Origin: Pseudomonas sp. M47T1
GTDB taxonomy: Bacteria; Pseudomonadota; Gammaproteobacteria; Pseudomonadales; Pseudomonadaceae
Assembly: GCF_000263855.1 (NCBI RefSeq)
Contig: NZ_AJWX01000012.1
Span: forward strand, 1 to 64,000
Length of the DNA stretch: 64,000 nt
Reading direction: 5' to 3'
The notes under the pieces are model-generated. The model made no database searches. It was given only the letters and a program-made list of their open reading frames with translations, and was not told the origin of the DNA. How positions within the stretch are numbered: the stretch's first letter is position 1; each line of letters opens with the position of its first letter. The position numbers and the translations under genes were made by a program. Below are positions 35,071 through 43,355 of this stretch, one piece after another.

Positions 35071-36239
35071 GCCGCTCGTCTTCTCCCCGTCGCCTGCGCC
35101 TGGCTGCCCTGGCCGTTGCCGTCATGGCCCTGGCCGGTGTTGGCCGCTACAGCTGGATAGCCCATGTTCAGGCCGCAATGCCTAAAGCCGCGCCCGCGGC
35201 GGTGCCGGTGCACGTGTCCCAGGCCAGCCAGATGGACGTACCGGTGTGGCTGTCGGCCATCGGCAATGTGCAACCGCTCAATAGCGTCAACGTGCGTGTG
35301 CGCGCCGACGGCGAGCTGACCCAGGTGCTGTTCAACGAAGGCCAGATGGTCACCGCCGGCAGCCTGCTGGCGCAGATTGACCCGCGCACCTACCAGGCCC
35401 AGGTGGCTCAAGCCCAGGCGTTGGTCACCAAGGACCAGGCGCAACTGGCCAACCTGCGGGTCAACTTGCAGCGCGCCAGCAAACTGGCCGAGGCCAAGGC
35501 CGGCCCGACCCAGGACGTGGACACCTACACCGCGCAACTGGCTGCCCAGCACGCTGCCGTGCAGGCCGACCAGGCGGCGCTGGACAACGCGCGCCTGCAA
35601 CTGGGCTTCACCCAAGTGCGCGCGCCGTTCACCGGGCGTACCGGCCAGCGCCTGCTGGACGTGGGCTCGATTGTGCACGGCGCCGAGGCCACCGGCCTGG
35701 TCACCCTGACGCAGATGGACCCGATTTCGGTGGCGTTCGCGGTGTCCCAGGACGACCTGGCGCAAATCCTTCAACAGAACAGCCAGCAGCCTCTGGAAGT
35801 GGTTGCCATGAGCCGCGACGGCCGCCAGGAAATCGCGCGCGGCACACTGACCTTCATCGACAGCCAGGTGGCCACTGCCAGCGGCCAGGTCCAGCTCAAG
35901 GCGCAGTTCGACAACGGCAAGCAGCAGTTGTGGCCCGGCGAGCTGGTCAGTGCGCGGTTGCTGATCAATACCCAGCGCGCGGCCACCGTGGTGCCGGCCA
36001 GCGCCGTGCAATTGGGGCGTGACGGCGACTATGTGTACGTGGTCAACGCCCAGCAGCAAGTGGAGCCGCGCCAGGTGAAGGCCTCGCCCATTGTGGTCGA
36101 CGGCAAGCAATGGATTCGTGACGGCCTGGCCCCGGGTGAAACCGTGGTCACCGTGGGCCAGTCGCGAGTGGCGCCCGGGGTCCAGGTGTCGACCGTCAAC
36201 GAGCAGGCCGTGGCCACGGCCGCCGGGGTGCAGCCATGA
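35067..36239 (+). CDS. RND efflux periplasmic adaptor (membrane fusion protein)
   Basis: This 390-residue adaptor has an N-terminal membrane anchor or signal (LAVAVMALAGVGRYSW), the lipoyl half motif VNVRVRADGELTQVLFNEGQ, a helical hairpin, the second half VRAPFTGRTGQRLLDVGSIV, and MdtA-type barrel segments (PISVAFAVSQDDL, LWPGELVSARLLI). It connects the RND permease to the outer membrane channel. Both ends overlap neighbours by 4 bases, so the pump genes are translated as a unit. Confidence 0.9.
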   Translation: MSRSSSPRRLRLAALAVAVMALAGVGRYSWIAHVQAAMPKAAPAAVPVHVSQASQMDVPVWLSAIGNVQPLNSVNVRVRADGELTQVLFNEGQMVTAGSLLAQIDPRTYQAQVAQAQALVTKDQAQLANLRVNLQRASKLAEAKAGPTQDVDTYTAQLAAQHAAVQADQAALDNARLQLGFTQVRAPFTGRTGQRLLDVGSIVHGAEATGLVTLTQMDPISVAFAVSQDDLAQILQQNSQQPLEVVAMSRDGRQEIARGTLTFIDSQVATASGQVQLKAQFDNGKQQLWPGELVSARLLINTQRAATVVPASAVQLGRDGDYVYVVNAQQQVEPRQVKASPIVVDGKQWIRDGLAPGETVVTVGQSRVAPGVQVSTVNEQAVATAAGVQP

Positions 36240-39200
36240 ACGCCCTGGCCAGCCTGATTCCACGCCGCGTGGGCCTGAGCATGCTTGCCCTGGGGGTGAT
36301 GCTGCTGGGCGTGTTCGCCTACTTCAAGTTGCCGGTGGCGGCCTTGCCGACCGTGGACTTCCCCACCATCCAGGTCACCGCCTTGCTGTCAGGCGCCAAC
36401 GCCGAGACCATGGCCAGCGCCGTGGCCACGCCGCTGGAGCGGGCCTTCGCGGCCGTGCCCCAGGTGACCTCGATGACTTCCTCCAGTGCGGCCGGCAAGA
36501 CCCAGATCGTCTTGCAGTTCGACCTGTCGCGCAACATCGATGGCGCCGCCCAGGACGTGCAGACCGCCATCAACGCGGCGGCCTCAAACCTGCCCAAGAC
36601 CATGACCAGTCAGCCGACTTTCAACAAGGTCAACCCGGCCGAGGCCACGGTGCTGTCGATTGCCCTGACGTCGCCGGTGCGCACGCTGCCCGAGCTGAAC
36701 CAGTACGTGGACAACTACATGGCCCAGCAGCTGTCGCAGATGCCAGGCGTGGGCATGATCGACTTCCACGGCCAGCAGAAACCGGCCATGCGCATTCGCA
36801 TCGACCCCGACCGCCTGGCCGCGCGCGGCCTGACCCTGGAGGACGTGCGCAGCATCATCGGCATCAGCACCCTGGACCAACCCAAAGGCAACCTCGACGG
36901 CCCCAACCGCACCATCACCCTGGGCGCCACCGACCAGTTGCTGGACGCGGCCGATTACCGTGACCAGGTGGTGGCCTACAAGAGTGGCGTGCCCATCAAG
37001 GTCAGTGACATTGGTGATGTGGTGGCCGGTGCCGAAGACACCGAACAGGCGGCCGCCCTCAACGGCCAGCCCACGGTAATCGCCGACATTCACAAGCAAC
37101 CCGGCTACAACGTGCTGGACACCATCAACCACATCAAGGCGCGGCTGCCGGCGTTGATGGCGCAGCTGCCGGCCGATGTGCAGGTGCACATCGTCGGCGA
37201 CCGCACGCAAACCATCAGCGCTTCCATCGACGACGTGCAGTTCACCCTGTTGCTGGCCATCGGCCTGGTGGTGGTAGTGATCTTCCTGTTCCTGCGCAAG
37301 GCCACGGCCACGCTGATCCCGGCCATGACCATTCCGCTGTCGCTGGTGGCCACGTTCGCGGTGATGTACGTGCTGGGCTACAGCCTGGACAACCTGTCGA
37401 TCATGGGCCTGGCCATTGCCGTGGGCTTTGTGGTGGACGATGCCATCGTGGTGATGGAAAACATTGTGCGCCACCTGGAAATGGGCAAGTCACGGTTGCA
37501 GGCGGCGGTGGAGGGGCTGCGCGAAGTGGGCTTCACCATCATATCGATGACGGTGTCGCTGATTGCCGTGTTCCTGCCCATCCTGCTGATGAGCGGCATT
37601 GTCGGGCGCCTGATGCGCGAGTTCGCGGTCACGGTCAGCGTGGCCATCATCATGTCGTGCATCGTTTCGCTGACCATCACGCCGATGCTGTGTGCCTGGC
37701 TGCTCAAGCCCCACGCCGACGACGAGCCCGAGGGGCGCTTTGCCCAGGCCTGCGAGCGAGCCTTCATGGCCGTGCACAATGGCTACCAGCGCAGCCTGGA
37801 CTGGGTGCTGGGCCACCAGCGCCTGACCCTGGCGGCGGCCATTGCCACCGTGGTGGCCACGGGGCTGCTGTACGCCAGCATTCCCAAGGGCTTCTTTGCG
37901 CAGCAGGACACCGGCCTGATTACCGCCGTGGCGGAAGCGGCGCCAGACATTTCGCCCCTGGCCATGCGTGCCCAGGTGAGCAAGCTGGCCGCCATCGTTG
38001 GCCAAGACCCGGCCGTGGACAAGGTGTACTACTGGGTGGGCCCCAACCCCACCATCAGCCAGGCAAAAATGATGATTGCGCTCAAGCCCTTTGCCCAGCG
38101 CAGTGTCAGTGCCGGCCAGGTGATCGCACGGTTGCAGGCACCGCTGGCGAAAGTGCCGGCGATCAAGCTGTTCATGCAGCCCAACCAGGACATTGTCATT
38201 GGTGGGCGTGCCGCCAAGACCCAATACCAGTACACCCTGCAAGACCCCAACACTGTCGAGTTGAACCAGTGGGCCGAGGTGCTGCTCAAGCGCCTGCAGG
38301 CACTGCCGCAGTTGCAGCACGTGACCTCGGACCAGCAGAACGCCGTGCCCCAGGCCACCCTGGACATCGACCGCGAATCGGCTGCGCGCCTGGGCGTGTC
38401 GGTGCAGGCCATCGATGACGTGCTGTACGACGCCTTTGGCCAGCGCCAGGTGGCGACCATGTTCACCCAACTCGACCAGAACCACGTGATCCTTGAACTG
38501 GACCCTTCCTGGCAGGTGTCGCTGGCCACCCTTGAACACCTGTACGTGCGCTCCAGTGCAGGCGGTATGGTGCCGTTGAACATGCTCACCCACCTCAAGC
38601 GCGAGCTAGTGCCGATTGCCATCAACCACCAGGGCATCTTCCCGGCCATTACCCTGTCGTTCGACCTGGCCCCCGGCATGGCTTTGAGCGACGCGGTCAA
38701 CGCCATCAACCAGAACACCCTGGCCGCTGGCATGCCGGACAGTGTGCAGGGCAGCTTCCAGGGCACGGCCCAGGCATTCCAGGACTCGCTGAAGTCGCAG
38801 CCCTGGCTGATTCTGGCCGCCATCGTCACGGTGTACATCGTGCTGGGCGTGCTGTACGAAAACGCCATTCATCCGCTCACCATCATTTCCACCCTGCCGT
38901 CGGCCGGTTTCGGTGCGCTGGTGGCGTTGCTGCTCGGTGGCCTGGACCTCTCGGTGCTGGGCATGATCGGCATCATATTGCTGATCGGCATCGTCAAGAA
39001 AAACGCCATCATGATTGTCGACTTCACCCTGCAGGCCCAGGCCGAGGGGCGCAGGCCCCAGGAGGCGGTGCGCGAGGCGTGCCTGCTGCGCCTGCGGCCC
39101 ATTCTGATGACGTCGCTGGCCGCGTTGCTGGGCGCCGTTCCGTTGGCGTTCGGCCATGGTCCGGGCTCGGAGTTGCGGCAGCCGCTGGGCGTCGCCATTG

Positions 39201-39316
39201 TCGGCGGGTTGCTGGTGTCTCAGGTGTTGACGCTGTATACCACCCCAGTGGTCTATCTTTGGTTTGAGCGTCTGCGTATGCGCAAGGCGGCCACCGCCCA
39301 CACCGTGACCCCGTGA
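36236..39316 (+). CDS. RND multidrug efflux permease, HAE1 family
   Basis: This 1026-residue permease has the twelve-helix, two-large-loop layout of HAE1 RND pumps. Visible are the TM4 proton-relay aspartates in VGFVVDDAIVVMEN, the RTQTISASIDDVQ loop and GIILLIGIVKKNAIMIVDF in TM10, close to MdtB/MdtC/MuxC. It exports drugs or envelope-active compounds using the proton gradient. The stop overlaps the next frame: GTGA at 39313-39316 is both the kinase GTG and this TGA. Confidence 0.92.
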   Translation: MNALASLIPRRVGLSMLALGVMLLGVFAYFKLPVAALPTVDFPTIQVTALLSGANAETMASAVATPLERAFAAVPQVTSMTSSSAAGKTQIVLQFDLSRNIDGAAQDVQTAINAAASNLPKTMTSQPTFNKVNPAEATVLSIALTSPVRTLPELNQYVDNYMAQQLSQMPGVGMIDFHGQQKPAMRIRIDPDRLAARGLTLEDVRSIIGISTLDQPKGNLDGPNRTITLGATDQLLDAADYRDQVVAYKSGVPIKVSDIGDVVAGAEDTEQAAALNGQPTVIADIHKQPGYNVLDTINHIKARLPALMAQLPADVQVHIVGDRTQTISASIDDVQFTLLLAIGLVVVVIFLFLRKATATLIPAMTIPLSLVATFAVMYVLGYSLDNLSIMGLAIAVGFVVDDAIVVMENIVRHLEMGKSRLQAAVEGLREVGFTIISMTVSLIAVFLPILLMSGIVGRLMREFAVTVSVAIIMSCIVSLTITPMLCAWLLKPHADDEPEGRFAQACERAFMAVHNGYQRSLDWVLGHQRLTLAAAIATVVATGLLYASIPKGFFAQQDTGLITAVAEAAPDISPLAMRAQVSKLAAIVGQDPAVDKVYYWVGPNPTISQAKMMIALKPFAQRSVSAGQVIARLQAPLAKVPAIKLFMQPNQDIVIGGRAAKTQYQYTLQDPNTVELNQWAEVLLKRLQALPQLQHVTSDQQNAVPQATLDIDRESAARLGVSVQAIDDVLYDAFGQRQVATMFTQLDQNHVILELDPSWQVSLATLEHLYVRSSAGGMVPLNMLTHLKRELVPIAINHQGIFPAITLSFDLAPGMALSDAVNAINQNTLAAGMPDSVQGSFQGTAQAFQDSLKSQPWLILAAIVTVYIVLGVLYENAIHPLTIISTLPSAGFGALVALLLGGLDLSVLGMIGIILLIGIVKKNAIMIVDFTLQAQAEGRRPQEAVREACLLRLRPILMTSLAALLGAVPLAFGHGPGSELRQPLGVAIVGGLLVSQVLTLYTTPVVYLWFERLRMRKAATAHTVTP

Positions 39317-40188
39317 ACGATCAGCCAGGCCACAAGCACATGGAATATCGACACAGCCTTACACAACGGATTGTCATTGTATTTGCCTTGATGACCACCT
39401 TGGTGGCCGGGGTGTTTGCCGTCGGCATCGTCGCCACCGTGCACGTGGTGGAGAAACGCCTGGTGACCGATAGCCTGGGTGGCAGCCTGCAGCGCATCCT
39501 GCTGATGGACGACATGAGCGCCTGGCGTCCGCGGCCGGAACGCGATGAACAGTTCTTCGCCCAGGAGGCGCCCGGCGACCTGGCCCTGCCAGCCAACCTG
39601 CAGGCCCTGCCGCCGGGGTTCAGTGAACTGATGCGCGACGGCACGGCGTGGTATGCGATGGTGCAGGTGCTTAACGGGCGCAAGTACGTGCTGCTGCGCA
39701 ATCAGCAGGGCTTCGATGCGCGCGAGCGCGTGTTGTTCGCGGTGGTGATCAGCGGCTTCGTGCTCAGCGTTGGCGTGGCCCTGCTGCTGGGCTGGGTACT
39801 GGCGCGGCGGGTGATGGCGCCGGTCACGCGCCTGGCCCGGCAAGTGCACCACCGTGATCGACTGCTGGAAGTGGCGCCGCCCCTGGCGCCCGATTACGCC
39901 AAGGATGAAGTGGGTGAACTGGCGCGCTCGTTCGACCAGACACTGGGGCGCCTGCGCCTGGCGCTGGGGCGGGAAAAGCTGTTCACCAGCGACGTCAGCC
40001 ACGAACTGCGCACCCCCCTGATGGTGGTGGCCACCTCCGGTGAACTCTTGCAGGAGAACCCCCGCCTGGCGCCGCACGACCAGCAGCAGGTGGCCAACAT
40101 TGTGCGTGCTGGCCAGGAGATGAGCGAACTGGTGGATACCTTGCTTCAGCGTGCTCGCGCCGACGGTGTGCATGGCCCGGGCAAATGA
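39313..40188 (+). CDS. Sensor histidine kinase lacking its ATPase domain
   Basis: This is a 291-residue kinase front half (GTG 39313; an ATG at 39340 would give 282). TM1 is at about 19-43, the periplasmic loop has ER-DEQFFAQ and WYAMVQVLNGRKYVLL, TM2 is at about 141-166, HAMP follows, and HisKA carries His230 in DVSHELRTPLMVV. It stops 61 residues after the histidine with no N or G boxes, and the next 190 bases contain none. It is clearly paralogous to the full 434-residue kinase at 56648. It overlaps the RND gene stop and precedes a response regulator, so it lies in that operon. Confidence 0.85.
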   Translation: MNDQPGHKHMEYRHSLTQRIVIVFALMTTLVAGVFAVGIVATVHVVEKRLVTDSLGGSLQRILLMDDMSAWRPRPERDEQFFAQEAPGDLALPANLQALPPGFSELMRDGTAWYAMVQVLNGRKYVLLRNQQGFDARERVLFAVVISGFVLSVGVALLLGWVLARRVMAPVTRLARQVHHRDRLLEVAPPLAPDYAKDEVGELARSFDQTLGRLRLALGREKLFTSDVSHELRTPLMVVATSGELLQENPRLAPHDQQQVANIVRAGQEMSELVDTLLQRARADGVHGPGK

Positions 40189-40378
40189 TCGAACGCGCGC
40201 GCCAAAGTCGCTATGAGATTGAGCAGGCTGGGGTAATACTGCCCGCACAATGCGCGTCACGCGTTTTTGACGGTCGTCATGCTATAGACCTTCCGAAATT
40301 CAGCGAAGCGTCAGCGCCACGACACAAAGCGGCGCGGCGGGCGCACAGAAAGTACAAGAAAGAAGTGGGGGCGGATGT

Positions 40379-41089
40379 ATGCAAATTCTGGTGGTTGAGG
40401 ACAATCGCGATATCCTCGATAACGTGACCGAGTACCTGCAATTGCGCGGCTGTGAAGTCACCCGCGCGGAAGATGGCCTGAGTGGCCTGCACCTGGCGGC
40501 CACGCGTTCGTTCGATATGGTGATCCTTGACGTAATGCTGCCGGGCATGACCGGTACGCAGGTGTGCCAGCGCCTGCGCGAAAGCTCGCGGGCCGACACG
40601 CCGGTGATCATGCTCACCGCCCGCGATGCGTTGACCGACCGCCTGGACGGCTTCAAGGCCGGTGCCGACGACTACCTGATCAAGCCGTTCGCGCTGTCGG
40701 AACTGATGGCGCGTATCGAAGCGTTGGTGTGGCGTTTCAAGCGCAAGAGCTCGCGGATTCTCAAGGTGCATGACTTGCACTACGACCTGGACACCTTGCA
40801 GATCACACGGGCGGACATGCCGCTGCGGCTCAACCCCACCAACCTGAAAATGCTCGAGCTGTTGATGCGCCGCAGCCCGGCCGTGGTGACCCGTCGCGAG
40901 CTGGAGGAAAACGTATGGGGCGAATACACCCCCAACAGCGACAGCTTGCGCAGCAACCTGCACCTGTTGCGGCGCATGGTCGACAAACCGTTCGGCGCGC
41001 CGTTGATCCACACGATTCACGGCATCGGGTATCAGTTGGTGTACAAGGGCGCTGAGACCGAGCCGCAGGCACGCGACGATATTGTCTGA
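40379..41089 (+). CDS. OmpR-family response regulator
   Basis: This 236-residue regulator has receiver Asp51 (MVILDVMLPGM), EDN near residue 7, GADDYLIKPFAL, and a winged helix (RLNPTNLKMLELLMRRSPAVV; SNLHLLRRMVDKPF). It lies 190 bases downstream of the ATPase-less kinase and 152 bases before kdoO. With no functional kinase at its own locus, the complete paralogue kinase at 56648 is its likeliest partner. Regulation of kdoO, the pump, or arn genes is plausible but unproven. Confidence 0.92.
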   Translation: MQILVVEDNRDILDNVTEYLQLRGCEVTRAEDGLSGLHLAATRSFDMVILDVMLPGMTGTQVCQRLRESSRADTPVIMLTARDALTDRLDGFKAGADDYLIKPFALSELMARIEALVWRFKRKSSRILKVHDLHYDLDTLQITRADMPLRLNPTNLKMLELLMRRSPAVVTRRELEENVWGEYTPNSDSLRSNLHLLRRMVDKPFGAPLIHTIHGIGYQLVYKGAETEPQARDDIV

Positions 41090-41147
41090 TGCAACCCATG
41101 TTTCGACGAAATTTTCATGTTGTTACAAGTTCGATGGGCTATAAATG

Positions 41148-41168
41148 GAAATATTTTGTAAATATTTC
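41148..41168. promoter_or_regulatory. AT-rich inverted repeat upstream of kdoO
   Basis: GAAATATT and AATATTTC form a perfect 8-bp inverted repeat around TTGTA, about 75 bases before the kdoO ATG in an AT-rich stretch of an otherwise GC-rich region. A second perfect repeat, AGATGCCC at 41172-41179 and GGGCATCT at 41196-41203, follows. The first could be an operator, the second a hairpin after the regulator gene. Confidence 0.4.
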
Positions 41169-41241
41169 AACAGATGCCCATTTACCGCAGGAAGCGGGCA
41201 TCTTTGCACATGCTGCACATGGATCTGCGAAGGCGAATTTT

Positions 41242-42117
41242 ATGACTGAAGTTGTCAGCTTGCCCCTCACTGCCTGGAAAGACACGATCGAGGCAGGGGT
41301 TCAAGCCCGTGGTATTGCAGCGCTGGAGGCCGGCAACGTACTGGCCTTCCCGGACCTGCGTTTTGAAATCGACGAACTGGAGCTCGACCTGCTGGCCCCG
41401 CGGGTGGGCGGCAAGAGCAAGAACATCAGCTTGTCCCCGCGCGGCGACGCGCTGAAGGGCGTGGAGGGCGATGAAGCCCGTGCCCGGCAGATGCAGGCCA
41501 TGGTCGGGCGTTTTGCCGATTTCGCCGAAACCCTTACCCGCAATTTGCTGCAGCCCTATGCCGGTTCGTTGCAGCGCGCACGCACCAGTTTTCGCCCCGA
41601 GGAAATCGCCGGCCGCCAGTCGTCCTGGCGCAAGGATGACACACGCCTGCACGTGGACAACTTCCCGTCCTCGCCCACGCGCGGCAAGCGCATCCTGCGC
41701 GTGTTCGCCAACATCAATCCCCAGGGCGAACCACGCTGCTGGCGCCTGGGCGAACCCTTCGAACAGCTGGCCCACCGCTACGCCAAGGCGTTGCCCAAGC
41801 CCGTGTGGGGCTCGGCCACGGTGCTCAATGCCCTGGGCATTACCAAGGCGCCGCGCAGTGCCTATGACCACTACATGTTGCACCTGCACGACCACATGAA
41901 GGCTGACCAGGCCTATCAGGACACGGCGCCGCAGAGTGTATACGAGTTCCAGGCCGGCACCACGTGGATGGTCTTCACCGACCAGGTGTCCCACGCTGCC
42001 ACCGGTGGCAGATGCGCTCTGGAGCAGACCTTCCTGCTGCCGATAGACGCTATGCAGGACATTGAACGCGCGCCGCTGCGCGTGCTTGAGCGGCTGATGG
42101 AACGCAAGCTGGCGTAG
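41242..42117 (+). CDS. kdoO: Kdo hydroxylase family protein (KdoO-like)
   Basis: This 291-residue Fe(II)/2-oxoglutarate-type dioxygenase has a metal-binding HxD pair at His137 and Asp139 (RLHVDNFPSSPT) and a distal His in DQVSHAATGG, with the Kdo-hydroxylase hallmarks RILRVFANINPQGEPR and AYDHYMLHLHD. KdoO converts the outer Kdo of LPS to D-glycero-D-talo-oct-2-ulosonic acid on the cytoplasmic side. ATG 41242 (MTEVVSLPL) is preferred to upstream in-frame ATGs, whose residues look non-coding. It opens the lipid A modification block. Confidence 0.85.
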   Translation: MTEVVSLPLTAWKDTIEAGVQARGIAALEAGNVLAFPDLRFEIDELELDLLAPRVGGKSKNISLSPRGDALKGVEGDEARARQMQAMVGRFADFAETLTRNLLQPYAGSLQRARTSFRPEEIAGRQSSWRKDDTRLHVDNFPSSPTRGKRILRVFANINPQGEPRCWRLGEPFEQLAHRYAKALPKPVWGSATVLNALGITKAPRSAYDHYMLHLHDHMKADQAYQDTAPQSVYEFQAGTTWMVFTDQVSHAATGGRCALEQTFLLPIDAMQDIERAPLRVLERLMERKLA

Positions 42118-42132
42118 CCATACCTGTACGCC

Positions 42133-43311
42133 TCAGAGGTCGCGCAGTGCCGTCACCAGCGCGTCCAGCTCTGCTTCGGTGTTGTAGGCGTGCACCGAGG
42201 CGCGAACGACCTCGGGGAGGCCGCGTCGCTGCATGTCCAGCCAGGTCGAGCCAGCACCTGCCACGGTGACGTTGATGCGGGTGGCCAAGGCGGCCAGGCG
42301 CTGCCTGATTTCGCCGGGCGCGTGCCGGTCGCTGGTGAAGGTCACCAGCCCTGTCAGGGGGCGGCCTGCGTCCTGGCAGTGCACGCCGGGCAGTTCCGCC
42401 AGCGCCTGGCGCAGGTAGGCGCCCAAGTGCTGGATGCGGGCCCACAGGTGGTCCACGCCGCAGTCCAGCGCGTAATCCACGGCCGCACCAAAGCCCAGCG
42501 TTGCCGCCACGTTGTGTTCCCAACTTTCGAAGCGTCGGGCATCGGCGCGTATCTCGAATCGGTCGGCGCTGACCAGCGATGCAGCGTGCAGGTCCAGGAA
42601 GGGTGGCTCCAGGCGTTCGCACAGCGCCTGTTCGATGTACAGGAAACCGACCCCGCGCGGCCCTCGAAGGTATTTGCGACTGGTGCCGGTCAGCATGTGG
42701 CAGCCGATGGCCTTGACGTCCAGAGGTATCTGGCCGGCCGCCTGGCAGGCATCCAGCAGGAACACGACGTCCGCCGCACGGCATAGCGCACCAATGTCAT
42801 GCACCGGCTGCACGGCGCCGCCGTTGCTGGCAATCATCGGCAACGACACCAGGGCCACCCCCGGACGCGCTAGCCGCGCCTGCAAGGCGGGCAGCGATAC
42901 CTGGCCGTGGGCATCATTGGGCAGCACTTCGATCTCGATGCCGCGGCGTTGCTTGAGTTGCAGGTAAGGAATGTAGTTGCCGGCGTACTCGCTGATCGAG
43001 GTCAGCACCACATCGCCGGGCTTGAACGGCAGGGCGTAGAACAGCATGTCCCAGGCGCGGGTGGCGTTGTCGAGGATGGCGATTTCCGTGGGCTGGCCAT
43101 TGAGCAAGCGGGCGACTGAGGTGTACACGGCAGCCACCTCGGCATGGGCCGCGTCGCCTGCCTCGTAGCCACCCAGTAGCACCTCTTGATGCAGGTGGTG
43201 GCTGACCGTCTTCAGCACCACCCGGGGCGTCAGGGACGCGCCGGCATTATTGAGGTGGATCAGCTGTTCGCAGTGAGCGGTGTCGGCACGCAGCCGGTCA
43301 AGGTCGAGCAT
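42133..43311 (-). CDS. Class V PLP-dependent aminotransferase/lyase, EgtE-like candidate
   Basis: This 392-residue fold-type I PLP enzyme has Asp187 (LLDACQ) to hold the pyridine ring and the Schiff-base Lys213 in TGTSRKYLRGPRGVGF. The N-terminus LIHLNNAGASLTP and HLHQEVLLGGYEA resemble isopenicillin-N-epimerase-like and EgtE-type C-S lyases more than IscS. EgtE releases ergothioneine from the EgtB product. It is convergent with kdoO with 15 bases between. Assignment to ergothioneine is an inference from family resemblance and the absence of another egtE in the window; a cysteine desulfurase-like role is the alternative. Confidence 0.75.
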   Translation of the reverse strand: MLDLDRLRADTAHCEQLIHLNNAGASLTPRVVLKTVSHHLHQEVLLGGYEAGDAAHAEVAAVYTSVARLLNGQPTEIAILDNATRAWDMLFYALPFKPGDVVLTSISEYAGNYIPYLQLKQRRGIEIEVLPNDAHGQVSLPALQARLARPGVALVSLPMIASNGGAVQPVHDIGALCRAADVVFLLDACQAAGQIPLDVKAIGCHMLTGTSRKYLRGPRGVGFLYIEQALCERLEPPFLDLHAASLVSADRFEIRADARRFESWEHNVAATLGFGAAVDYALDCGVDHLWARIQHLGAYLRQALAELPGVHCQDAGRPLTGLVTFTSDRHAPGEIRQRLAALATRINVTVAGAGSTWLDMQRRGLPEVVRASVHAYNTEAELDALVTALRDL

Positions 43312-43355
43312 GGGGCCTCATCGAATGGCAGATGCATGAGGCCCCACCATAGCAG

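Noticed and set aside
40189..40378. Remnant of the missing HATPase_c domain between the kinase stub and the regulator
   Set aside because: Checked the three plus-strand frames against the C-terminal motifs of the paralogue at 56648; no N or G box remains.
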